A DNA stretch of 12,859 bases from the NCBI GenBank assembly GCA_044425705.1, contig JAWXVD010000093.1, forward strand, positions 1 to 12,859, read 5' to 3'. The position numbers and the translations under genes were made by a program. Source of the DNA: JAWXVD01 sp044425705. GTDB lineage: Bacteria > Bacillota > Clostridia > Lachnospirales > Lachnospiraceae. Below, one piece after another: positions 6,485-12,848 of this stretch; position 1 is the first letter of the stretch; every line of letters begins with the position of its first letter. The notes below the pieces were generated by a model. It saw only the letters and a program-made list of their open reading frames with translations. It did no database searches and was not told where the DNA came from.

Positions 6485-7897
6485 ATGAAATGTTATAACT
6501 GCAATGCAACATTGACAGGGCATACTTTTTGCACTAATTGTAAAGTGGATGTAGTTTTATATAAAAAGGTGATTGCATTATCCAATATGTATTTTAATGA
6601 TGGACTTGAAAAAGCAAAAGTGCGAGATTTATCAGGTGCTATAGTTAGTTTGCATCAATGTTTAAAATTAAATAAGAATCATATAGAAGCTAGAAATTTA
6701 CTGGGACTGATTTATTATGAAACAGGCGAAGCTGTCATTGCATTAAAAGAGTGGGTGATTAGCAAAAATTTATGTGCAAACAAAAATATTGCAGATGAGT
6801 ATATAGCCTTTGTACAAAACAATGCAAATAGGCTAGACGGAATCAATCAAACATCTAAAAAATTTAATCAAGCATTGAAGTTTTGTAAACAGGGCAGTGT
6901 TGATTTAGCTGTGATTCAATTGAAAAAGGTGCTGTCTATCAATCCAAAGATTTTGCAAGCACATCAATTATTAGCACTCTTATACATTGAGAGAGAAGAA
7001 TTAGATAAAGCCAATAGAGAATTAGAACGCTGTTATAAAATTGATACAGGTAATACAATAACATTGCGATATCGAAAAGAACTAGACGATTTATTAGCAT
7101 TGATCGAAACAGGAAAAGCGCCTAATGTGAAGAAAAATACTGCAAGTGATGTGATTAAGTATCAAAGTGGAAACGAAACGATTATTCAGCCTATTAATGT
7201 AAAAGAACCAAAAGTATTTTCTTCTATTTTTAATATTTTATGTGGGGTGGTCATTGGACTTTTGGTTGCTTGGTTTTTAATTTTGCCAGCACAAGTGCAA
7301 GAGGAAAAAGCAGGCTTAGATGAAGATTTAAAAGCCGTTAGTGAACAGTTAGATTTAAAAAATACAAGAGTCACTGAATTAGAGCAAGAAGTTGCAGTTC
7401 TTACATCGGAGTTAGAGAACATGAATATTCAATTAGATGAATATGTAGGAACAGATGGCACGCTACAAAGTATGGAAAATCTGATATTGGCAACTACTAT
7501 TTATTTAGCGGAACCTACGAATATAGAAGAAATTACAGGATATTTAGACTTGATTATTATGGAAAATATTCCAGAAGAGATGTCTTCTATTTTTGTGAAT
7601 CTTTATGAATTATTGATTGGACAAGTAGGACCTACAATTTCAACAAATTATTATAATTTGGGATCACAAGCATATTCTTCAGAAGAATATGAGGATGCAA
7701 TTATGTATTTGACAAAATCATACGAATATGATGCTACTAATGGAGAGGCATTATATTCATTAGCACATTCTTATCGGAAAAATGGTGACAATGAAAAGGC
7801 CATAGAGCTTTATGAACAGGTGATTGCACTATTTCCAGGTTCTTTAAAGGCTACTAACGCACAAAATTATTTGAGTGAATTAGAATCCCAAGAATAA
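6485..7897 (+). CDS. Membrane-anchored zinc-ribbon and TPR protein
   Basis: This 470-residue protein of unknown role has a clear domain order. An N-terminal zinc ribbon has cysteines at 3, 6, 16 and 19. Tetratricopeptide-like helical repeats cover about 30-100 and 127-205. One membrane segment lies at about 248-267 (IFNILCGVVIGLLVAWFLIL). A coiled coil covers about 270-320, and further TPRs about 388-455 (YYNLGSQAYSSEEYEDAIMYL and the following repeat). Lysines before the membrane segment and acidic residues after it suggest the zinc ribbon and first TPRs are cytoplasmic and the coiled coil and last TPRs outside. That suits a scaffold linking the two sides of the membrane. It is the last gene before the terminator at 7944 and directly precedes spoIIAA, but it belongs to the valS transcript. 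A ribosome binding site (AAGGGG) lies 12 bases before the ATG. Confidence 0.85.
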   Translation: MKCYNCNATLTGHTFCTNCKVDVVLYKKVIALSNMYFNDGLEKAKVRDLSGAIVSLHQCLKLNKNHIEARNLLGLIYYETGEAVIALKEWVISKNLCANKNIADEYIAFVQNNANRLDGINQTSKKFNQALKFCKQGSVDLAVIQLKKVLSINPKILQAHQLLALLYIEREELDKANRELERCYKIDTGNTITLRYRKELDDLLALIETGKAPNVKKNTASDVIKYQSGNETIIQPINVKEPKVFSSIFNILCGVVIGLLVAWFLILPAQVQEEKAGLDEDLKAVSEQLDLKNTRVTELEQEVAVLTSELENMNIQLDEYVGTDGTLQSMENLILATTIYLAEPTNIEEITGYLDLIIMENIPEEMSSIFVNLYELLIGQVGPTISTNYYNLGSQAYSSEEYEDAIMYLTKSYEYDATNGEALYSLAHSYRKNGDNEKAIELYEQVIALFPGSLKATNAQNYLSELESQE

Positions 7898-7943
7898 AGT
7901 GAGATAAAAGTTTATTTGTTAAAAAATAAAAAGTATAAAATAC

Positions 7944-7972
7944 AAAAGAGAGTCTATATAGGCTCTCTTTTT
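7944..7972 (+). terminator. Intrinsic terminator between the TPR gene and spoIIAA
   Basis: AAAGAGAGTC (7945-7954) pairs with GGCTCTCTTT (7961-7970) around TATATA, with one G-T pair, and leads into five Ts. It ends the valS-folC-TPR transcript and separates it from the sporulation genes. Only about 40 bases remain before spoIIAA. I found no convincing sigma-H promoter there or just upstream, so the spoIIA promoter is not located. Confidence 0.85.
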
Positions 7973-8014
7973 GTGGGTATAAGTTGTAAGTAGAATGAAG
8001 AAAAGGAGAAGAGG

Positions 8015-8338
8015 ATGGAAGAATTTCAAATTATTGAAGATCATTTATGTGTCAAAATGCCAAGAGAAATAGATCATCATCAAGTAGGATATTTTAGTAA
8101 AAATATTGATTATTACATTTTTCACAGAGGAATTAACAATATTGTTTTCGATTTTGAACATACTGAATTAATGGATAGTTCAGGTATTGGAATGATTGTG
8201 GGCAGATATAAGAAGGTAGCTTGTTTTCATGGTAAACTATATGCTATTAATACGAATAAGCAAATTTTAAAAATTTTGCATATGGTAAGTTTACAAAAAA
8301 TAATAGAGATTATTAAAGATGACATTAAGTTTGTTTAA
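8015..8338 (+). CDS. spoIIAA: Anti-sigma-F factor antagonist SpoIIAA
   Basis: SpoIIAA is the anti-anti-sigma factor that frees sigma-F in the forespore. In its unphosphorylated form it binds SpoIIAB and displaces sigma-F; SpoIIAB inactivates it by phosphorylation, and the SpoIIE phosphatase restores it. The 107-residue protein is a single STAS domain. ELMDSSGIGMIVGRYK carries the phosphorylation site, and Ser55 is equivalent to Ser58 of the Bacillus protein. AAGGAG (8003-8008) is six bases before the ATG. It is the first of three tightly spaced genes with spoIIAB and sigF, the standard order in endospore formers. It acts in the cytoplasm. Confidence 0.96.
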   Translation: MEEFQIIEDHLCVKMPREIDHHQVGYFSKNIDYYIFHRGINNIVFDFEHTELMDSSGIGMIVGRYKKVACFHGKLYAINTNKQILKILHMVSLQKIIEIIKDDIKFV

Positions 8339-8359
8339 TGAAGAATGGAGAATACATTT

Positions 8360-8815
8360 ATGGAAGTTATGGGAAAAGTGAAGAATACTATGGAGATTGA
8401 ATTTTTGGCTGTTTCACAAAATGAAAGTTTAGCAAGAGTAGCGGTAGCATCATTTATTAGCACACAAAATCCGACCTTAGAAGAAATATCTGATGTAAAA
8501 ACAGCAGTTTCGGAAGCCGTAACAAATGCAATCATTCATGGATATGAAAGTGAAAGTGGAAATATTACAATGCGTTGTTGGTTGTTAGAAAAATTCTTAC
8601 ATATCGAGGTGGAAGACAAGGGAAAAGGAATAGTAAATATAGAAAAAGCTATGGAACCATTATTTACAACAAAACCTGAAATGGAACGTTCAGGAATGGG
8701 ATTTGCTTTTATGGAGGCTTTTATGGACAAGCTAGAGGTGGAATCTATAGTTGGCGTAGGAACAAAAGTGACCATGGAAAAAGAATTGGGGCGAATAGAA
8801 TGGTTAGATGAATAA
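8360..8815 (+). CDS. spoIIAB: Anti-sigma-F factor and kinase SpoIIAB
   Basis: SpoIIAB holds sigma-F inactive and phosphorylates SpoIIAA using ATP. It has the GHKL ATPase motifs: SEAVTNAIIHGY with catalytic Glu52 and Mg-binding Asn56, EDKGKGI around Asp86, and the lid motif SGMGF (111-115). Arg26 matches the Bacillus Arg20 that contacts both SpoIIAA and sigma-F. In-frame ATGs at 8345, 8360, 8369 and 8390 are possible. I chose 8360 because GGAG (8347-8350) lies nine bases before it, while 8345 has no good binding site. This gives 151 residues against 146 in Bacillus. It begins 21 bases after spoIIAA and ends 20 bases before sigF. Confidence 0.95.
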   Translation: MEVMGKVKNTMEIEFLAVSQNESLARVAVASFISTQNPTLEEISDVKTAVSEAVTNAIIHGYESESGNITMRCWLLEKFLHIEVEDKGKGIVNIEKAMEPLFTTKPEMERSGMGFAFMEAFMDKLEVESIVGVGTKVTMEKELGRIEWLDE

Positions 8816-8835
8816 GGTAGAAAAGGAAATCATAT

Positions 8836-9600
8836 ATGGATGACACAATAGTACTCATTAGAGAAGCACAGGCAGGGAATAAAGATGCACGCCAAATACT
8901 AGTGGAGAAGAACCTTGGATTAGTACACATGATTGTACGCAGATTTTCAGGGAGAGGTGTGGAAACAGAAGATTTATTCCAAATAGGAAGTATAGGATTG
9001 ATGAAAGCTATTGATAAGTTTAATTTAGAATTTGAAGTCAAGTTTTCTACCTATGCAGTGCCCATGATTACTGGTGAAATCAAACGTTTTTTGCGAGACG
9101 ATGGAATGGTGAAAGTAAGCAGAACATTAAAAGAAAATGGATGGAAGATTCATAAAGCAAAACAGGCATTATGTCATGAACTGGGTAAAGAACCAACTAT
9201 TCTTGAAATCGCACAGCGAACAGAATTAGACGTTGAAGAAGTGGTCTTAGCAATGGAAGCAAATATACAAGTTGATTCCATTTATAGAAGTGTGTATCAA
9301 CCTGATGGTACAGAATTATTTTTAGTTGATCAAGTTGTCTCAGCGGAAGGTAATAGAGGCATAGGAAAAACGATTAGCAATAAAACCGATACAGAAAAAG
9401 AAAAGGTCATTAATCATATTCTATTAGAGCAATTACTTGCCCAGTTAACGGAGCAAGAAAGAGAAATTATTAATTTACGTTATTATGCAAATATAACACA
9501 AGTTGCAGTAGCAAATCGGTTAGGAATAAGTCAAGTGCAGGTGAGTCGCTTAGAGAAGAAAATTTTAAAAGGGATGAGGAAGCATGTATTATCAGAATGA
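8836..9600 (+). CDS. sigF: RNA polymerase sigma-F factor
   Basis: Sigma-F (SpoIIAC) directs the first forespore-specific transcription after the asymmetric septum forms. The 254-residue protein has sigma-70 region 2 at about 20-90 (NLGLVHMIVRRF; EDLFQIGSIGLMKAIDKFN; STYAVPMITGEIKRFLRDD for melting and -10 recognition). Region 3 covers about 93-160, and region 4 about 195-250 with its helix-turn-helix near 221-245 (TQVAVANRLGISQVQVSRLE). AAAAGGAAA precedes the ATG. The gene is third in the spoIIA operon and activity is controlled by the two upstream gene products. Sigma-G is the closest alternative, but the spoIIAA-spoIIAB context settles it as sigma-F. Confidence 0.97.
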   Translation: MDDTIVLIREAQAGNKDARQILVEKNLGLVHMIVRRFSGRGVETEDLFQIGSIGLMKAIDKFNLEFEVKFSTYAVPMITGEIKRFLRDDGMVKVSRTLKENGWKIHKAKQALCHELGKEPTILEIAQRTELDVEEVVLAMEANIQVDSIYRSVYQPDGTELFLVDQVVSAEGNRGIGKTISNKTDTEKEKVINHILLEQLLAQLTEQEREIINLRYYANITQVAVANRLGISQVQVSRLEKKILKGMRKHVLSE

Positions 9601-9626
9601 GAATAGAAAAATAGTATTGAAGATAT

Positions 9627-9696
9627 CTTGATTTTACCATATAATAATCTGAAAGAAAGAAGAGGAAAGCAAGCTTTAAGAGATAGGAAAATCAAG
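9627..9696. repeat. Inverted repeat after sigF
   Basis: CTTGATTTT (9627-9635) and AAAATCAAG (9688-9696) are perfect 9-bp complements separated by 52 A-rich bases. The 158-base spacer between sigF and the next gene holds nothing else that I recognise. A long loop and no T-run argue against a terminator. It may be a processing structure or chance. Confidence 0.3.
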
Positions 9697-9758
9697 AACT
9701 GAATTTAAAATTAAGCTCGAATTCCTTGATAAAAGATGTTTTAGAATGGAGATTAACT

Positions 9759-9929
9759 ATGAATATATTTTATTATGAAGTAGTGAGCATTGATGGTGAT
9801 TATGCACATTTAAAAAGAACAGATGAAGAAATCGATGATTTGAAGCTGGTGGCAAGAGCATTGTTGCCAATAGAAATTAGAGAAGGTTCTCAGTTAAAGT
9901 ATGAATGGATGCAATATACGATTATATAA
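9759..9929 (+). CDS. Small protein of unknown function (56 residues)
   Basis: The frame is open from a TTG at 9726. The ATG at 9759 has GGAG (9748-9751) seven bases before it and is the better start. The 56-residue protein (MNIFYYEVVSIDGDYAHLK...) reads as a small beta-rich domain with no membrane segment and no cysteine. The pattern of a short strand, DGDYAHL, a charged turn and ALLP-EIREGS resembles the compact DUF3006-like small proteins. That link is tentative. It sits between sigF and spoVAA, where Bacillus has no gene, and is followed by a terminator. It could be cotranscribed with sigF, since no terminator separates them. Confidence 0.75.
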   Translation: MNIFYYEVVSIDGDYAHLKRTDEEIDDLKLVARALLPIEIREGSQLKYEWMQYTII

Positions 9930-9970
9930 AAACTTAAAGGGTGAAAATAAATTTTAAACCTCAACGTTTG

Positions 9971-10000
9971 TGATTTCACCTTTGCATGCAAGTGAAATCA
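9971..10000 (+). repeat. Hairpin just before the sigF-region terminator
   Basis: TGATTTCAC (9971-9979) pairs perfectly with GTGAAATCA (9992-10000). The loop contains the 10-base palindrome TTGCATGCAA. Its right arm is the start of the second copy of the 20-base repeat. It lies in the untranslated tail of the 56-residue gene, immediately before the terminator stem. Confidence 0.55.
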
Positions 10001-10011
10001 CTGGATTTAAG
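9992..10011 (+). repeat. 20-base repeat, copy 2 (before the sigF-region terminator)
   Basis: This is identical to 2180-2199. The first copy follows a terminator and this one precedes a terminator. Here the repeat forms the right arm of a hairpin, while the valS copy lacks the matching left arm. The two copies may be remnants of one dispersed element. Confidence 0.7.
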
Positions 10012-10012
10012 G

Positions 10013-10043
10013 CTATACATCTTCAAGATGTATAGTTTTTTTT
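10013..10043 (+). terminator. Intrinsic terminator between the sigF and spoVA transcripts
   Basis: CTATACATCT (10013-10022) pairs perfectly with AGATGTATAG (10026-10035) around a three-base loop and is followed by eight Ts. It should end the spoIIA-sigF transcript and make the spoVA genes depend on their own promoter. Confidence 0.93.
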
Positions 10044-10068
10044 ATTGTGTTTATAATAAATAGAAGAT

Positions 10069-10097
10069 TTATAGAAAGAATTTACAAGAGCATTTAA
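10069..10097 (+). promoter_or_regulatory. Possible forespore promoter of the spoVA genes
   Basis: TTATA (10069-10073), a 17-base spacer and CATTTAA (10091-10097) loosely resemble the sigma-G/sigma-F pattern. In Bacillus spoVA is transcribed by sigma-G. The match is imperfect in both boxes and is supported mainly by position between a strong terminator and spoVAA. Confidence 0.3.
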
Positions 10098-10167
10098 AAA
10101 TATATGCAAAACATATGTGGATTATTATATTTCTAAAGTACATACATCAAGTAGGAGGTGCGTTTCT

Positions 10168-10283
10168 ATGGGAAGTAGAACAGTGTATTTGAAACTAGAA
10201 AAAGATGTAGAAATAGAACAAAGTGATGTATATATAAAAGATTTAGGTAAATTATATTGTGTAGATGAACATATTACAAATCG
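10168..10283 (+). CDS. spoVAA: Stage V sporulation protein AA, N-terminal fragment cut by assembly gap
   Basis: SpoVAA is part of the SpoVA complex that moves dipicolinic acid across the spore inner membrane. The 38 visible residues (SRTVYLKLEKDVEI, then VYIKDLGKLYCVDEHITN) match the SpoVAA N-terminal domain, a soluble beta-rich region. AGGAGGTG (10153-10160), the strongest ribosome binding site in the window, lies seven bases before ATG 10168. An in-frame GTG at 10117 has no comparable site. The family is about 200 residues, so roughly 165 are missing. The sequence stops at a run of 100 Ns, and the frame that continues beyond the Ns belongs to SpoVAB. Identification rests on a short stretch plus the position before spoVAB and spoVAC. 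Confidence 0.8.
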
Positions 10284-10383
10284 NNNNNNNNNNNNNNNNN
10301 NNNNNNNNNNNNNNNNNNNNNNNNNNNNNNNNNNNNNNNNNNNNNNNNNNNNNNNNNNNNNNNNNNNNNNNNNNNNNNNNNNN
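10284..10383. other. Assembly gap of 100 Ns
   Basis: Exactly 100 Ns is the customary placeholder for a gap of unknown size. The flanks belong to different genes, so the gap should hide the C-terminal part of spoVAA and the first 15-20 codons of spoVAB. From usual family lengths I estimate about 500-600 bases, not 100. Confidence 0.95.
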
Positions 10384-10758
10384 GTTGTTTCGGGTGGTGT
10401 TTTTACTGTTTTAATTGCGGTAGGATTGATACCAAGATTTGCAGGGAAGACGCATACTAGTAATTGTGTTTTATTGTATGAAAATATAGTGATTGCAGGG
10501 ACGATAACTGGTAATTTATTTTCACTATTTCCAAGAGCATATGAATTTCCACAATGGATTAGCGCGAGTATTATAGTAGTATATGGTTTATTTGCAGGAA
10601 TATTTGTAGGCTGTTTAGCAATTGCAATTGCAGAAATGCTGAATGCGATACCAATCTTTGCAAGAAGAATCGGTTTTAGAAAAGGTATAAGCATTGCGTT
10701 ATTATCTATGGCAGGTGGGAAGATTGTTGGAAGTATTTTATATTTTTTATGGAATTAG
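10384..10758 (+). CDS. spoVAB: Stage V sporulation protein AB, missing its N-terminus
   Basis: The 124 residues after the gap match SpoVAB, a small integral membrane subunit of the SpoVA dipicolinic acid channel. Recognisable parts are the FTVLIAVGLIPRFA start region, a segment near IVIAGTITGNLFSLF, a strong segment SIIVVYGLFAGIFVGCLAIAIAEMLNAIPIFARRIGF, and the final SMAGGKIVGSILYFLW. The family is about 140 residues, so only some 15-20 N-terminal residues are lost in the gap. The reading frame can be followed upstream through the Ns into spoVAA, but only because of the arbitrary gap length. A 213-residue fusion protein should not be annotated. spoVAC follows after 58 bases. Confidence 0.85.
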   Translation, partial: VVSGGVFTVLIAVGLIPRFAGKTHTSNCVLLYENIVIAGTITGNLFSLFPRAYEFPQWISASIIVVYGLFAGIFVGCLAIAIAEMLNAIPIFARRIGFRKGISIALLSMAGGKIVGSILYFLWN

Positions 10759-10787
10759 CGACTTTTTCTTTTGGAGACAAAGTTGCT
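10757..10787 (+). other. Hairpin between spoVAB and spoVAC
   Basis: AGCGACTTT (10757-10765) pairs with AAAGTTGCT (10779-10787), nine pairs with one G-T. The left arm begins inside the spoVAB stop codon. No T-run follows, so it is unlikely to terminate. It could influence mRNA stability or relative expression of the two genes. Confidence 0.4.
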
Positions 10788-10816
10788 AGACTTTAGAGGA
10801 AGGAAGAATAAAAGAA

Positions 10817-11293
10817 ATGGAAAAAGAAGTTAAAGAATTTTTAGTAGAAGAAGAACAAGAAAGGTATCAGGAATATATTAAGCAAGTAACACCTACCCAT
10901 AAATTGGGAGTACAAATGATCAAAGCTTTTTTAGTAGGGGGAATCATCTGTGTATTTGGACAGTTTCTAATAAATTTTGCTACCACTACATTAGGTTTCG
11001 ATGCAGAGACAGCAGGAAGTTTTTGTACACTTATATTAATTGCGACTAGTGTATTATTAACAGGGCTAGGTGTTTATCCAAGAATAGCAAAATTTGCAGG
11101 TGCAGGTACCTTAGTGCCAATTACAGGATTTGCAAATTCAGTTACAGCACCAGCCATTGAATATAAAAAAGAGGGACAAGTAATGGGTATTGGATGTAAA
11201 ATTTTTACTATTGCAGGACCAGTGATTTTATATGGAATTTTTTTCTCATGGGTTTTAGGGATTGTATATTGGGGTATGACTTTAACGAAATAA
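10817..11293 (+). CDS. spoVAC: Stage V sporulation protein AC
   Basis: SpoVAC is a membrane subunit of the SpoVA complex and behaves as a mechanosensitive channel for dipicolinic acid release during germination. The 158-residue protein is close to the Bacillus length of about 150. It opens with a charged cytoplasmic segment (residues 1-32). Hydrophobic segments follow near 35-57, 66-88, 93-113 and 127-153. Strongly conserved blocks are LLTGLGVYPRIAKFAGAGTL, PITGFANSVTAPAIEYKKEG and GIGCKIFTIAGPVILYG. A purine-rich AGAGGAAGGAAG lies upstream, with its 3' end ten bases from the ATG. In Bacillus, spoVAD and spoVAE follow directly. Here there are 133 bases of spacer and then a peptidase gene. Confidence 0.95.
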   Translation: MEKEVKEFLVEEEQERYQEYIKQVTPTHKLGVQMIKAFLVGGIICVFGQFLINFATTTLGFDAETAGSFCTLILIATSVLLTGLGVYPRIAKFAGAGTLVPITGFANSVTAPAIEYKKEGQVMGIGCKIFTIAGPVILYGIFFSWVLGIVYWGMTLTK

Positions 11294-11426
11294 CTTGATA
11301 AAGTTTCTGGTATCGTATATGATTAGAATCAAAAATAACTATTCATACAAAAGTAATTGAATAAAAGTATAGTGTTATGGTAGATTTTAGTCGCTAGTAT
11401 ATTAGGTTTAAAGAGGGGGATGGACA

Positions 11427-12686
11427 ATGGATGATAAAAAACAAATTATGCGATTAACGAAAAAAGGAACAGGTGAATTGATTGTAAATATTGTGGGAAG
11501 TATCGGTAAAATCAATATAGAAAGATTTCATGATAGTACTATGCTTGCTAATTATGGAAATATAGAAGCAACACTCAGCACACCAAAGGAAATATTAGTA
11601 GCAATTGAAACAGTAAAGGAAGAGGTTGAAGAATTAAAAGGAAGAGATGGTTTATATGTAAGAGGAATGATAGCAGCCCATGAACTATATACTCATATTT
11701 TGAATGGAGAAAAAGTTTCTTATAAAAAAGCATGCAAAGTGATGCAACAGGTAGAACTTAAACCTGTACCACAAGAACAGTACAATAAAGTGGTGCGTAG
11801 AATTAATAAAAAATTAGAAGAAATGGGATACGTTGGAAGTGTAGGGGATAAAGTTACTAAATGGTTAGCCGATACAGCAATTCCAGCCGATCAGGTTATT
11901 GCTACATCAGATAGTTTATTACATAATTCAAAAAAAGCAACATTAGATAAAATAATATCGTTACCTAAAGAAGATGGAATTGATGCGGTATATCCTATTC
12001 AAGGAGTGCACTGGAGTGGGAGTTCCAGATATTTGGGGGGATTTAGAGGAGATTTGACGTTTAATGTTGAATGTCCATGGAGTACACCTACCTTTGCAAG
12101 TATTATGTGTCATGAAGGTTACCCAGGTCATCAAGCATTTTATTGTCACTGGGATGATTTGTTTCAACAGGGAAAATTACCGTTGGAGGCTGCATATTAT
12201 TCTACTACTGGTAATCCGGCAACGGCAATGTTTGAGGGAGCACCAGAAATGGGATTGCATTTTCTTGGATGGGATGATTTAGAAGAGGATACGCCAGAAG
12301 TTACAGAGGAAGAAAAGAAATTATTTGCTTTGGGAAGAGATGTTCTAGATCTCAGAAGAATGATACAGATGCAGGCGTGTTATATGTATCATGTGGACGA
12401 TGTAATGGAAGTAGATGTAGTTAAGTATATACTCAATAGTCAACTATTTACAGAAGTGGAAGCAAGGAATACGATTAGATTTTTTACACATCCTGTACAG
12501 CGCTACTACTATCCAGCATATTATTACGGAAGATGGATGATAGGAAAAGCTTATGATAAAATTCCAAAAGGAAAGAGAACAGAATTTTTTCATTTTCTGT
12601 ATGATTTACCACATACAAATGAAACTTTTTGTAAAGGAATAGAAGAAATGATAGGGCAGGAATTTAAGCCATTTGACTATGTATAG
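11427..12686 (+). CDS. DUF885-like metallopeptidase
   Basis: The 419-residue protein carries HEGYPGHQ at residues 229-236, the signature of the DUF885 family of putative zinc peptidases. His229, Glu230 and His235 are the likely metal and catalytic residues. FEGAPE (269-274) is placed like the second conserved acidic motif of the family, making Glu270 a candidate third ligand. There is no signal peptide or membrane segment, so it should be cytoplasmic. Many DUF885 proteins are longer (about 550-600); this one belongs to a short form and appears complete. GAGGGGG (11413-11419) lies seven bases before the ATG. It follows spoVAC on the same strand after 133 bases with no terminator between. No clear promoter is visible in the spacer. 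A role in spore peptide turnover is possible from position only. Substrate unknown. Confidence 0.85.
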   Translation: MDDKKQIMRLTKKGTGELIVNIVGSIGKINIERFHDSTMLANYGNIEATLSTPKEILVAIETVKEEVEELKGRDGLYVRGMIAAHELYTHILNGEKVSYKKACKVMQQVELKPVPQEQYNKVVRRINKKLEEMGYVGSVGDKVTKWLADTAIPADQVIATSDSLLHNSKKATLDKIISLPKEDGIDAVYPIQGVHWSGSSRYLGGFRGDLTFNVECPWSTPTFASIMCHEGYPGHQAFYCHWDDLFQQGKLPLEAAYYSTTGNPATAMFEGAPEMGLHFLGWDDLEEDTPEVTEEEKKLFALGRDVLDLRRMIQMQACYMYHVDDVMEVDVVKYILNSQLFTEVEARNTIRFFTHPVQRYYYPAYYYGRWMIGKAYDKIPKGKRTEFFHFLYDLPHTNETFCKGIEEMIGQEFKPFDYV

Positions 12687-12769
12687 CAACATGCCAGCAG
12701 GAATTGTAAACGCATGAGATAAAATTAATAGTATATGAAATAGGACAAACGCATCAATTTTATAAAAGT

Positions 12770-12848
12770 AATGCATTCTCTCTAAAAATAGCTAAAAGTG
12801 TAGTTGCTACACAATGCTCAGTTGCTTTTTAGAGGGAATGCATTTTTT
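12770..12848 (+). terminator. Large structured terminator after the peptidase gene
   Basis: A 19-base arm (12770-12788) pairs with 12826-12844 with a single G-T pair, and the arm ends in six Ts. The 37-base loop contains its own perfect hairpin, GTGTAG/CTACAC (12798-12803 with 12807-12812). This is much longer than a typical intrinsic terminator. It should end the peptidase transcript. The 83 bases between the stop codon and the stem hold nothing I recognise. Confidence 0.85.

Noticed and set aside
7973..8014. Sigma-H promoter for spoIIA, based on GTAGAAT at 7990-7996
   Set aside because: No AGGA-type -35 lies at the right distance and the start point would fall almost on the ribosome binding site.
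7186..9041. Minus-strand frames opposite the TPR gene, spoIIAB and sigF
   Set aside because: Each overlaps a confident + strand gene and shows no family resemblance.
11294..11426. Sigma-G or sigma-A promoter for the peptidase gene
   Set aside because: Candidates such as CATACAA near 11343 or TTGAAT near 11356 match poorly and none stands out from the AT-rich background.
12064..12282. 72-residue + strand frame inside the peptidase gene
   Set aside because: It is an out-of-frame shadow of a gene with a conserved metal-binding motif.
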